A stretch of DNA of 6,865 bases from DASXTS01 sp036505275 (GTDB lineage Bacteria > Actinomycetota > Actinomycetes > Mycobacteriales > Pseudonocardiaceae): assembly GCA_036505275.1 (NCBI GenBank), contig DASXTS010000526.1:1-6865 (forward strand), written 5' to 3'. Positions 1-6,865 of this stretch are shown in pieces. Every line of letters starts with the position of its first letter. The stretch's first letter is position 1. The notes under the pieces are model-generated. The model searched no databases, was not told the origin of the DNA, and was given only the letters and a program-made list of their open reading frames with translations. A program made the translations under genes and the position numbers.

Positions 1-36
1 CCCACCGGCGAGCCCACCGGCGAGCCCACCGGCGGG
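1..36. repeat. 12-bp tandem repeat inside alkA, continuing past the left edge
   Basis: The unit cccaccggcgag is present at 1-12 and 13-24, with a one-base variant at 25-36 (cccaccggcggg). Read on the minus strand it encodes a Gly-Ser-Pro-Val repeat, just after the EALGTPLGPP stretch of the glycosylase. The unit is a multiple of three, so copy number can change without a frameshift. The array probably extends out of the window. Confidence 0.85.
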
Positions 37-953
37 CCCAGCGGGGTGCCAAGTGCCTCGACCAGCCGCCAGGTCACGGTCCGCGCCGCCGCGACCGACA
101 CCTGCTGGCCGAGCATGGCGCGCAGCACAAGCTCCGCGCCGTCCACCGCACCGGGCACCCGGATCCCCGGCGCGGCCAGCACCGACGGTGCCAGCGCCGG
201 ATCGGCGGCAAGCACGCTGTCGACGTCGACCGGATCGGTGTCGAGGTCCATCAGCCGCCGCAGCCGGTACACCGCGGTGCCGAGGTCCCGCAGGTCGCCG
301 AGCCGCAACACCGCCTCCACCGTGGAATCGACGACCCCCAGCCACACAGTTCCCGGTGCATGCGGCAGTGCCAGCGTGCGCCCGTACCGACCGTCCGCGC
401 CGGACTCCACTCCGGGCACGGCCCGCTTGACCAGAAACGACAGCACGGCATCCCAGTCAGCAGGCCGAACTGGCAACCGAGTCGGCAGCCGAAGCGAGAC
501 CGTGCCTGGCCGGGTCGTCGCGGGCATTGCCGGCAAAACGCCGAACGCCGGCACCAGCGCCTCGTCCAACTGTCGCAACCCGGCGTACCCGGCGGCGTAC
601 GCCACGTCGGCACGCGGCAGGTCCGTCAGGTTCAGCAGCATCCGCGCGGTGTGAGCGCGGTACGCCTCGGCCAGCGCGAGCGGCCCGGCGCCCAGCTCGG
701 CGAGGAGCACCGTGCTCAGCTCCCGATCCGTACAACCGAGCCGAACGGCCAACCCCGGCACGCCGTGCCGCTGCACCACGCCGTCGGCGATCAGCCGCAA
801 CGCTCTGGCTGGGAGGTCATTGCGCACCCGCCACGCCGGCGACCAGAACGCCCTCTCCAGCCAGCCGTCCAGCCAGCCAAGGTCCAGCCAGCCAAGGTCC
901 AGCCCGCCAAGGCCGGCCTCCCGGCCACGAGCGTCCGGCGGCACACCGGCCAT
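1..953 (-). CDS. alkA: AlkA-type DNA-3-methyladenine glycosylase II with N-terminal Ada-like HTH region (3' end beyond window)
   Basis: This enzyme excises alkylated bases such as 3-methyladenine as the first step of cytoplasmic base excision repair. The minus frame is open for 317 codons and runs off the left edge. Residues 1-37 are a repeat-rich extension (LDLGW units). Residues about 43-140 resemble the AraC-type HTH of Ada (RALRLIADGVV, GAGPLALAEAYRAHTARMLL, AYAAGYAGLRQLDEAL), with the second recognition helix degenerate. Residues about 151-260 match the AlkA N-terminal domain (RAVPGVESGADGRYGRTLAL). Residues 262-286 (PGIRVPGAVDGAELVL, then RAMLGQQVS) begin the HhH-GPD fold. The catalytic aspartate and helix-hairpin-helix lie beyond the window. 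The Ada zinc domain with its methyl-acceptor cysteine is missing: an in-frame stop at 1004-1002 leaves no room for it. The ATG at 953 has no clear ribosome binding site; in-frame GTGs at 971 and 1001 are alternative starts. The gene is divergent from ychF. Family assignment is strong; start and intactness are less certain. Confidence 0.88.
   Translation of the reverse strand, partial: MAGVPPDARGREAGLGGLDLGWLDLGWLDGWLERAFWSPAWRVRNDLPARALRLIADGVVQRHGVPGLAVRLGCTDRELSTVLLAELGAGPLALAEAYRAHTARMLLNLTDLPRADVAYAAGYAGLRQLDEALVPAFGVLPAMPATTRPGTVSLRLPTRLPVRPADWDAVLSFLVKRAVPGVESGADGRYGRTLALPHAPGTVWLGVVDSTVEAVLRLGDLRDLGTAVYRLRRLMDLDTDPVDVDSVLAADPALAPSVLAAPGIRVPGAVDGAELVLRAMLGQQVSVAAARTVTWRLVEALGTPLGPPVGSPVGSPV
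856..912. repeat. 15-bp tandem repeat coding for the AlkA N-terminal extension
   Basis: The unit tccagccagccaagg occurs exactly at 868-882 and 883-897, with one substitution at 898-912 and a 12-base partial copy at 856-867. On the minus strand it encodes the five-residue unit LDLGW, giving GLDLGWLDLGWLDGWLE. The length is a multiple of three, so slippage keeps the frame. Nothing like this belongs to the normal Ada or AlkA fold. Confidence 0.9.
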
Positions 954-954
954 G

Positions 955-974
955 CTGCCACCGGCTGCCACCGG
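955..974. repeat. 10-bp tandem duplication upstream of the alkA ATG
   Basis: The decamer ctgccaccgg occurs twice head to tail (955-964 and 965-974). It ends next to the alkA ATG (953-951) and includes the alternative GTG at 971-969. It lies where a ribosome binding site for alkA would be expected. Confidence 0.8.
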
Positions 975-1002
975 CCGGCCCCGGAGCGCCCACCGCGGCA
1001 CC

Positions 1003-1008
1003 TACACT
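1003..1008 (+). promoter_or_regulatory. Candidate -10 element for a leaderless ychF transcript
   Basis: TACACT matches the actinobacterial TANNNT -10 pattern. It ends eight bases before the GTG of ychF, so initiation six to eight bases downstream would fall on or next to the start codon. No Shine-Dalgarno sequence precedes that GTG, which agrees with leaderless translation. No clear -35 hexamer is visible 16-19 bases upstream, so this is a candidate only. Confidence 0.4.
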
Positions 1009-1016
1009 CGCCGCAC

Positions 1017-2111
<1,095 letters not shown>

Positions 2112-2177
2112 TGAATAGGCCGCTGGTGGTCGTGCCGAGCGGGTGCCGGCTCCGCCCGCGGCGAGGCCCGCCCAGAG

Positions 2178-2213
2178 GTTGTGGTCGAGCTCAGCGTGCT
2201 GCTCGACCACAAC
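2178..2213 (+). terminator. Perfect 13-bp stem-loop downstream of ychF, likely terminator
   Basis: The arms gttgtggtcgagc (2178-2190) and gctcgaccacaac (2201-2213) are exact reverse complements around a 10-base loop (2191-2200). The stem begins 66 bases after the ychF stop and lies before the pulA promoter region, a suitable place for a terminator. No T tract follows, so it would be the tract-less type often proposed in actinomycetes. An operator for a dimeric regulator, or a remnant of coding sequence, are alternatives. Confidence 0.45.
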
Positions 2214-2374
2214 GTCGGACCGGCGAGGCAACTGGCGCTCCCGCAGCGACAACTACCTGTTCGGCGGTAGCGAGCCGTCCAACGCCGGGCTGGTCGCCCG
2301 TCTGATCCGCCGGATGCGCGACCATCAGCTCAGCTGACGGCGGCGGGTGTCCCAGTGATCAAGTAAATCAGCTC

Positions 2375-2403
2375 TTGGACGGCGGCGCCGGGCGCGGCAG
2401 AGT
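2375..2403 (+). promoter_or_regulatory. Possible sigma-70-type promoter for pulA
   Basis: TTGGAC (2375-2380) is followed after 17 bases by CAGAGT (2398-2403). These loosely match the housekeeping -35 (TTGACR) and -10 (TAGRRT) patterns of actinomycetes. The site would start transcription about 45 bases before the ATG. The match is weak and the surrounding sequence is GC-rich. Confidence 0.28.
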
Positions 2404-2440
2404 GAACGGCTGAACTGCCGGTGCCAGCGTCGCCACAGTC

Positions 2441-2445
2441 AGGAG
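2441..2445 (+). promoter_or_regulatory. Ribosome binding site of pulA
   Basis: AGGAG stands eight bases before the ATG at 2454. This decides the start: an in-frame GTG at 2421 has no such site and would put charged residues ahead of the signal peptide. Confidence 0.8.
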
Positions 2446-2453
2446 CAGACGCC

Positions 2454-5400
2454 ATGAGGAAAGCCCGCCGCGTACTCAGGTGCCAGGCCGCCGCGGCCGT
2501 CGCGTCGACCACCGTCTTGACCACCGCATTGACCATCGGGCTGTCCATTGCGCCGCCGGCGTTGGCCGACCACACGCCGCAGCCGACCGCCGTGGCCGTG
2601 CCCGGCTCGCACAACTCCGAGATGGGCTGCCCCGGCGACTGGCAGCCGGACTGCCCGCAGGCGCAGCTCGCTCGCGACCCGATGGACGGCGTGTGGAAGG
2701 GCAGCTTCACGCTGCCGGCCGGCTCGTACGAGTACAAGGCGGCGCTGAACAACGCCTGGGACGAGAATTACGGCCTACACGCTGTGCCCGGCGGCCCGAA
2801 CATCCCGTACACCACGGCCGGCGGCCAGGTCGGCTTCTACTACGACCACGGCACGCACTGGGTGACCAGCACCGCCGAGGGCCCCATCATCACCGCACCT
2901 GGCAGCTACACCAGCGAACTCGGTTGCCCCGGCGACTGGATGCCCGAGTGCATGCGGACCTGGCTGCAGGACCCCGACGGGGACGGCGTCTACACCTTCA
3001 CGACCACCGGCATCCCGGCCGGTCAGTACGAGGCCAAGGTGACCCACGGGCTGTCATGGGCGGAGAACTACGGCGCCGGAGGCGTGCCCGGCGGGGCGAA
3101 CATCCCATTCTTCGTGGCTGCCAATGGGGACACCACGACGTTCTCCTACGTGCTTGCGACGCACGTGTTGACGGTCATCGCCGGCGTGGCGCCGCCGAAT
3201 CTGCGCGAGCAGCGGGCCCAGTGGCTGACCCGCGGGTTGCTCGCTTTGGATCTGCCCGCGGACATCACCGGCTGGACATTCCGGCTGTTTTACGCGCCGG
3301 AGGGCGGCATGGCGGCCACCGCGAGCGGGGTGACCGGCGGTGCCTGGGTGCCACTGACGCTGGACCCGGACGGGCTGCCGGCCGACGTCCGACAGCGGTA
3401 CCCCCACCTGGCGTCGTACGAGGCGCTGCGCGTGCCGACCACCATCGACGCCGGATCGATCCTCACCGGCCAGGTGGCGGTGGCCGCCTTCGACGCCGCC
3501 GGGCACCTCGCCGACGCCACCGGCGTGCAGATCCACGGCGTGCTCGACGAGGTGTACGCCGCCGCGGCGCAGGCCACCGACCTCGGGCCGACCTGGGATG
3601 GCTCGCGCCCGTCGCTGGCCCTGTGGGCACCGACGGCGAAGAACGTCGCGATGCTGCTCGATCCAGCCGGCGCCGAGCCGGAGCGGCGGGTGGCCATGAG
3701 CCGCGGCGGCGACGGCGTGTGGCGGGTCAAGGGCCTCCCGTCGTGGCGGGATGGCCGCTACGCGTACGAGGTGGCGGTGTACGTGCCGGCCGAGGACGCC
3801 GTGCTGACCAACGTGGTCACCGACCCGTACTCGCTCGGGCTGAATACGAATGCGCAGCGGTCCATCGTGGTGGACCTGCACGACGGCGCGCTCAAACCGC
3901 GCGGGTGGGACGGGCTGGCCAAGCCGCCGCTGGCGCAGCCGGAGGACTCCACCATCTACGAGCTGCACGTGCGCGACTTCTCGATCACCGACGAGACCGT
4001 GCCGGCCGGGCACCGCGGAACCTACCTCGCGTTCACCGACGCGGACAGCGACGGCATGCGTCATCTGCGTTCGCTCGCCGCGGCCGGGCTGAACTCCCTG
4101 CACCTGCTGCCGACCAACGACATCGCCAGCATCGAGGAGCGTCGCTCCGCGCAGCAGGAACCGCCCTGCGACCTGGCCTCGTTCGGCCCGGCGTCCCCCG
4201 AGCAGCAGGCCTGCATCGAGCCGGTGCGGGACACCGACGGCTTCAACTGGGGCTACGACCCGCTGCACTACACCACACCGGACGGCTCCTACTCGACGAA
4301 CCCGGACGGCACCGCACGTACCCGCGAGTTCCGCGAGATGGTCGCCGGCATCAACCGCGCTGGCCTGCGGGTGATCATGGACGTCGTCTACAACCACACC
4401 CCCGCGTCCGGGCAGAGCGACAACTCGATCCTGGACAAGATCGTGCCCGGCTACTACCAGCGGCTGTCCGCCACCGGCCGGGTGGAGAACTCCACCTGCT
4501 GCGCCAACACCGCCTCCGAGCACCGGATGATGGAAAAGCTCATGGTCGACTCCGTGGTCACCTGGGCGCGCGAGTACAAGGTCGACGGGTTCCGCTTCGA
4601 CCTGATGGGCCACCACTCCAAGGCCAACCTGCTCGCCATCCGGGCCGCGCTGGACTCGCTCACGCCGAAGAAGGACGGCGTCGACGGGCGCAGCATCTAC
4701 CTCTACGGCGAGGGCTGGAACTTCGGCGAGGTGGCCAACAACGCCCGCTTCGTGCAGGCCTCCCAGCTCAACATGGCCGGCACCGGCATCGGCACCTTCT
4801 CCGACCGGCTGCGCGACGCGGTCCGCGGCGGCGGCCCGTTCGACTCGAACCCGCGCATCCAGGGCTTCGCCACCGGCCTGTTCACCGACCCCAACGGCGA
4901 CGCGGTCAACGGGTCGTTGGACGAGCAGCGGGCCCGGCTGCTGCTCTACCACGACCAGATCAAGGTCGGCCTCGCCGGCAACCTGCGCGACTACACCTTC
5001 GTCGACCGGACCGGCGCGCTCGTCCGCGGCTCGCAGGTCGACTACAACGGCCAACCGGCCGGCTACGCCGCCGACCCGAGCGAGACCATCACCTACGTCG
5101 ACGCGCACGACAACGAGACCCTGTTCGACGTGCTGCAGTACAAGCTGCCGCAGCCCACCTCGATGGCCGACCGGATTCGGATGAACACCGTCGCGCTGGC
5201 CACCACCGCGCTGGCCCAGGGCCCGTCCTTCTGGCACGCCGGCAACGATCTGCTGCGCTCCAAGTCGCTGGACCGCAACAGCTACAACTCCGGCGACTGG
5301 TTCAACCGCGTCGACTGGTCTTACCACGACTCGACCTGGGGCTCCGGCCTGCCGCCGGCCGGCGACAACCAGTCCAAGTGGCCCTACATGGTGCCGCTGC

Positions 5401-5822
5401 TGTCCGACCCCTTGTTGGAGCCGGCCTCGGCGGACATCGCCGCCGCCCACGACCGCGCGCTGGACCTGCTGCGCATCCGGTTCTCCTCGCCGCTGTTCCG
5501 GCTCGGCTCGTACGACCTCGTGCAGCAGCGCGTCGCGTTCCCCACCGGCGGGCCAGGGCAGTCGCCTGGCGTCATTGTGATGGCCGTGGACGACCGCGCC
5601 GGCCCCGACGTCGACCCCAACTACGAGGGCATCGTGGTCGTGTTCAACGCCTCCGATGAAGCCACCACGCAGACCATCCCGGCCCTGGCCGGCGTCGGCT
5701 ACCAACTGCACCCCGTCCAGGCCGCCGGCGGCGACCCGGTCGTCCGCGCCGCCGCCTACAATGCCCTGACCGGCGCCTTCACCGTCCCACCCCGGACAGT
5801 GGCGGTGTTCGTCACGCGGTAA
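2454..5822 (+). CDS. pulA: Secreted pullulanase-type alpha-1,6-glucosidase (GH13_13) with two X25 modules
   Basis: This secreted debranching enzyme hydrolyses alpha-1,6 links of pullulan, amylopectin or limit dextrins. The precursor has 1122 residues, close to the Klebsiella PulA size. A signal peptide covers 1-38 (MRKARRVLR, then a hydrophobic stretch ending PPALA before DHTP); ARRVLR is only weakly Tat-like and there is no lipobox. Two tandem X25 modules follow at about 46-138 and 146-241, each with a CPGDW...C pair, WxENYG and GGxNIP. Next come an N-terminal pullulanase beta region (about 250-370), a CBM48-like module (381-475) and the GH13 barrel. Barrel motifs are FNWGYDP 597-603, DVVYNH 643-648, GFRFDLMGH with nucleophile D716, YGEGWNFGEV with acid E753, and VDAHDNETLFD with D886. 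The C-terminus (about 965-1122, SSPLFRLGS, QSPGVIVMAVDD, GIVVVFNAS) fits DUF3372. All catalytic residues are present. No sugar transporter or regulator gene adjoins it, and no clear terminator follows. Confidence 0.96.
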   Translation: MRKARRVLRCQAAAAVASTTVLTTALTIGLSIAPPALADHTPQPTAVAVPGSHNSEMGCPGDWQPDCPQAQLARDPMDGVWKGSFTLPAGSYEYKAALNNAWDENYGLHAVPGGPNIPYTTAGGQVGFYYDHGTHWVTSTAEGPIITAPGSYTSELGCPGDWMPECMRTWLQDPDGDGVYTFTTTGIPAGQYEAKVTHGLSWAENYGAGGVPGGANIPFFVAANGDTTTFSYVLATHVLTVIAGVAPPNLREQRAQWLTRGLLALDLPADITGWTFRLFYAPEGGMAATASGVTGGAWVPLTLDPDGLPADVRQRYPHLASYEALRVPTTIDAGSILTGQVAVAAFDAAGHLADATGVQIHGVLDEVYAAAAQATDLGPTWDGSRPSLALWAPTAKNVAMLLDPAGAEPERRVAMSRGGDGVWRVKGLPSWRDGRYAYEVAVYVPAEDAVLTNVVTDPYSLGLNTNAQRSIVVDLHDGALKPRGWDGLAKPPLAQPEDSTIYELHVRDFSITDETVPAGHRGTYLAFTDADSDGMRHLRSLAAAGLNSLHLLPTNDIASIEERRSAQQEPPCDLASFGPASPEQQACIEPVRDTDGFNWGYDPLHYTTPDGSYSTNPDGTARTREFREMVAGINRAGLRVIMDVVYNHTPASGQSDNSILDKIVPGYYQRLSATGRVENSTCCANTASEHRMMEKLMVDSVVTWAREYKVDGFRFDLMGHHSKANLLAIRAALDSLTPKKDGVDGRSIYLYGEGWNFGEVANNARFVQASQLNMAGTGIGTFSDRLRDAVRGGGPFDSNPRIQGFATGLFTDPNGDAVNGSLDEQRARLLLYHDQIKVGLAGNLRDYTFVDRTGALVRGSQVDYNGQPAGYAADPSETITYVDAHDNETLFDVLQYKLPQPTSMADRIRMNTVALATTALAQGPSFWHAGNDLLRSKSLDRNSYNSGDWFNRVDWSYHDSTWGSGLPPAGDNQSKWPYMVPLLSDPLLEPASADIAAAHDRALDLLRIRFSSPLFRLGSYDLVQQRVAFPTGGPGQSPGVIVMAVDDRAGPDVDPNYEGIVVVFNASDEATTQTIPALAGVGYQLHPVQAAGGDPVVRAAAYNALTGAFTVPPRTVAVFVTR

Positions 5823-5883
5823 CCAACACCAGCAAATACGGCCCGTGTCCGTCGTCATCCCGATGGGAGCCGGGGCGCCGACT

Positions 5884-5904
5884 GCTGACCGCTGACCGCT
5901 GACC
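5884..5904. repeat. 7-bp tandem repeat, three copies
   Basis: The unit gctgacc is repeated three times head to tail, followed by a further gacc. It lies 62 bases after the pulA stop. Most likely replication slippage; no protein-binding role is evident. Confidence 0.75.
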
Positions 5905-6082
5905 GACCCGTCCGCGGTCCTTGATCGCCGCGAATGTCGGCTGGCGTTGCGGAAGATGCAATCGCGCTCGACAGTTCCGGCGATCATGCCGGACCGCGAC
6001 ACGGGATCCCTCATCGATCCGGCGCGATTGCCTCGGCTGGGCACGTCGAGCCTTCGGCCTTGCGTTCAAGGATGGCCTTGGA

Positions 6083-6104
6083 CGAGAGCGAGGTTCCGCT
6101 CTCG
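6083..6104. repeat. Perfect 8-bp inverted repeat with 6-base loop
   Basis: cgagagcg (6083-6090) and cgctctcg (6097-6104) are exact reverse complements around aggttc. The GC-rich stem could act as a weak tract-less terminator, but it is 260 bases past pulA and has no assigned role. Confidence 0.5.
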
Positions 6105-6203
6105 GTGTTCGGCCGGCGGTTTCCGGGGGTGGTCGGGGACGTTGAGCCGGGGACGCGCCATACTGGGGTCGTTCTTTATCCGGTGGCAAGATGACGCCCG
6201 AAG

Positions 6204-6228
6204 GAGCTTGTCAAGTCGTCTGTGTAAG
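6204..6228. repeat. Putative IS terminal inverted repeat
   Basis: The candidate terminal sequence begins gagcttgtcaagtcg. Read on the minus strand it contains TTGACA (6214-6209), a perfect -35 hexamer pointing out of the element, as known for some IS256-family ends that form hybrid promoters. No matching -10 lies 16-18 bases further left. The assignment rests on position and general resemblance only. Confidence 0.4.
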
Positions 6229-6245
6229 TGGATCGGTCAAGTGGT

Positions 6246-6382
6246 CGGCCATTTTGTCGCCATTGATCGTCTTCCGCCGCTTGTCGGTGTCAACGTCGTT
6301 CGTCCTCGCTGCGCTGCGGGCGCTCCACGTTGACGCCTCCGGCGCGGCGGAAAGGAGATGGCTGGGGGCGACGAAATGGCCG
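6246..6382. repeat. Three nested inverted repeats, a 137-nt potential long hairpin inside the IS
   Basis: Outer arms 6246-6261 (cggccattttgtcgcc) and 6367-6382 (ggcgacgaaatggccg) pair over 16 positions with one T:G. Middle arms 6272-6280 (ttccgccgc) and 6344-6352 pair over nine. Inner arms 6286-6296 (ggtgtcaacgt) and 6327-6337 (acgttgacgcc) pair over eleven with one T:G. The arms are collinear, separated by small asymmetric internal loops, around a 30-base apical loop. In plus-strand RNA both imperfect pairs would be U:G wobbles. The structure ends eight bases before the transposase stop codon (6390-6392). Confidence 0.8.
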
Positions 6383-6389
6383 GATGTGC

Positions 6390-6865
6390 TCATGCCAGGT
6401 GTCCGGCGAGCCGCTCGGGGTAGGCCAGGGCGAGGGCGCCCAGTGCCTGCTTCCAGCCGTGCACGGCGGCGCCTTCGACCAGCCGGCCGGGGGCCTTGCG
6501 CTGATCGCGCGGGGCGCCTTTCTCCTTCGCTCGTTGCCGGGCGCGTTTGTCCTCGATGTCGCGGATGGCCAGCCACAACAGCTTGATCACCGCGTCGTCG
6601 GTGGGGAAGTGCCCCCGATTCTTGATGATCTTCCTCAGCTGGTAGTTCAACGACTCGATGCTGTTCGTGGTGTAGATGATCTTCCGCAGTTCCGGGGGGA
6701 AGGCCAGGAACGGGATGAACCGCTCCCACGCGTTCTCCCAGGTCGCGACCGTGGCCGGGTAGCGGTGGCCCAGGTCGGATTCGGCGAAGCCCAGCAGTTC
6801 GGACTCCGCGGCGTCCACGGTGGGCGCGGTGTAGATCGGGCGCAACGCCGCGGCCACCGTCTTGC
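6390..6865 (-). CDS. IS256-family (Mutator type) transposase, C-terminal part
   Basis: This is a DDE transposase of the IS256/Mutator family, which moves its element by copy-out transposition. The last 158 codons are visible; the family usually has about 400 residues, so the N-terminal DNA-binding part and the first catalytic aspartates lie beyond the right edge. Visible hallmarks are HRYPATVATWENAWERFIPFLAF, then FPPELRKIIYTTNSIESLN and LRKIIKNRGHFPTDDAVIKL, then LWLAIRDIE. The glutamate of NSIESLN (codon 6656-6654) is the likely third catalytic acid of the family. The frame is open to the edge with no stop or frameshift, so this portion looks intact, followed by an ordinary C-terminal tail (AYPERLAGHLA) and TGA. 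It faces the pulA gene, convergent, with about 570 bases between the two stops. Confidence 0.94.
   Translation of the reverse strand, partial: KTVAAALRPIYTAPTVDAAESELLGFAESDLGHRYPATVATWENAWERFIPFLAFPPELRKIIYTTNSIESLNYQLRKIIKNRGHFPTDDAVIKLLWLAIRDIEDKRARQRAKEKGAPRDQRKAPGRLVEGAAVHGWKQALGALALAYPERLAGHLA

Larger units (their letters stand above)
2112..2453. other. Intergenic region between ychF and pulA
   Basis: No gene is supported in these 342 bases. They contain a perfect 13-bp inverted repeat (2178-2213), a small palindrome tcagctcagctga at 2325-2337, an 8-bp direct repeat atcagctc (2324-2331 and 2367-2374), a weak promoter candidate (2375-2403) and the pulA ribosome binding site. Short open frames occur (for example 2143-2337), but they lack ribosome binding sites and recognisable similarity. 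Confidence 0.6.
5823..6203. other. Gene-free stretch between pulA and the insertion sequence
   Basis: I see no supportable gene in these 381 bases. Open frames exist on both strands (for example plus 5934-6194 and minus 5812-6189), but their codon use is mixed and they lack ribosome binding sites or family motifs. The stretch holds a triple 7-bp repeat (5884-5904) and two short perfect hairpins: tccggc/gccgga at 5976-5993 and cgagagcg/cgctctcg at 6083-6104. Neither is followed by a T tract. No convincing pulA terminator is visible. Confidence 0.5.
6204..6865 (-). mobile_element. IS256-family insertion sequence, downstream end (rest beyond the right edge)
   Basis: The transposase C-terminus on the minus strand identifies an IS256 (Mutator) family element. 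Its transposase-downstream terminus is placed near 6204, where the sequence gagcttgtcaagtcgtctg starts. This looks like an IS terminal repeat, but the opposite end is outside the window, so neither the inverted repeat nor a target-site duplication can be verified. About 186 bases separate the inferred end from the transposase stop, a region filled by nested inverted repeats. Confidence 0.65.

Noticed and set aside
46..735. Several long frames on both strands opposite or across alkA (plus 46-654, minus 251-613, minus 457-735).
   Set aside because: Only the minus frame 953 to 1 has clear AlkA and AraC-HTH similarity; the others are low-complexity shadows expected at this GC content.
360..1016. 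The plus-strand frame of ychF stays open far upstream of the GTG, suggesting a larger fused protein.
   Set aside because: The upstream part overlaps the minus-strand alkA frame, is Arg/Pro/Gln-rich with no family similarity, and the YchF N-terminus fits the GTG at 1017.
2143..2337. Small frame ending DNYLFGGSEPSNAGLVARL, with a differently framed VVVELSVLLDHN just upstream, possibly a frameshifted integrase or recombinase relic.
   Set aside because: The resemblance to tyrosine-recombinase C-termini is only impressionistic, no catalytic motif is visible, and much of the upstream piece is the palindrome itself. A translated search of 2112-2340 would decide.
3054..6044. A 996-codon minus-strand frame opposite pulA.
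   Set aside because: It is a codon-bias shadow: its His/Val/Gly/Arg-rich product matches no family, while the plus strand encodes a complete pullulanase with all catalytic motifs.
6150..6173. ECF-sigma-like pair GGGAC ... CGTT ahead of the IS.
   Set aside because: The spacing is about 15 bases, the motifs are short in GC-rich DNA, and no gene follows on the plus strand.
5934..6194. An 86-codon plus-strand frame ending nine bases before the IS end.
   Set aside because: No ribosome binding site, mixed codon use and no recognised motif; only its last 40 codons look remotely protein-like.
6246..6382. Possible integron attC site, because of the long imperfect palindrome.
   Set aside because: The outer arms lack the RYYYAAC and GTTRRRY core sites, there is no integrase or cassette, and the position inside an IS end explains it better.

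Overview
The window is very GC-rich, with third codon positions almost all G or C, a GTG start, and two proteins (a YchF and an X25/GH13_13 pullulanase) typical of high-GC Gram-positive bacteria. It looks like actinomycete chromosomal DNA, for example Pseudonocardiales or Micromonosporales; the genus cannot be fixed from sequence alone. I see no RNA genes, no CRISPR and no phage genes.

Layout, left to right. (1) 1-953, minus strand: the first 317 codons of an AlkA-type DNA-3-methyladenine glycosylase. An Ada-like AraC-type helix-turn-helix region precedes it, but the zinc/methyl-acceptor domain usual in actinobacterial Ada-AlkA fusions is absent. Two in-frame minisatellites lie in it (15-bp unit near the N-terminus, 12-bp unit at the window edge). 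(2) 1017-2111, plus strand: a complete ychF, divergent from alkA, with no Shine-Dalgarno sequence but a -10-like TACACT placed for a leaderless mRNA. (3) 2112-2453: non-coding. It holds a perfect 13-bp stem with a 10-nt loop, a weak promoter candidate, and an AGGAG ribosome binding site. (4) 2454-5822, plus strand: a complete secreted pullulanase of 1122 residues with two X25 starch-binding-type modules, a CBM48-like module, a full GH13 catalytic domain and a C-terminal DUF3372-like beta domain. (5) 5823-about 6203: gene-free, with a 7-bp triple repeat and small hairpins. (6) About 6204-6865: the downstream end of an IS256-family insertion sequence. It contains the last 158 codons of the transposase on the minus strand and, between the transposase stop and the putative IS end, a 137-nt block of three nested inverted repeats.

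The genes do not form a pathway. AlkA repairs alkylated bases, YchF is a housekeeping P-loop ATPase linked to translation and stress, and PulA debranches extracellular pullulan or starch. They are transcribed as separate units. I found no convincing new multi-gene system. The most unusual signals are the nested palindrome inside the IS end, and the HTH-AlkA protein that has lost its Ada sensor domain and carries coding minisatellites.
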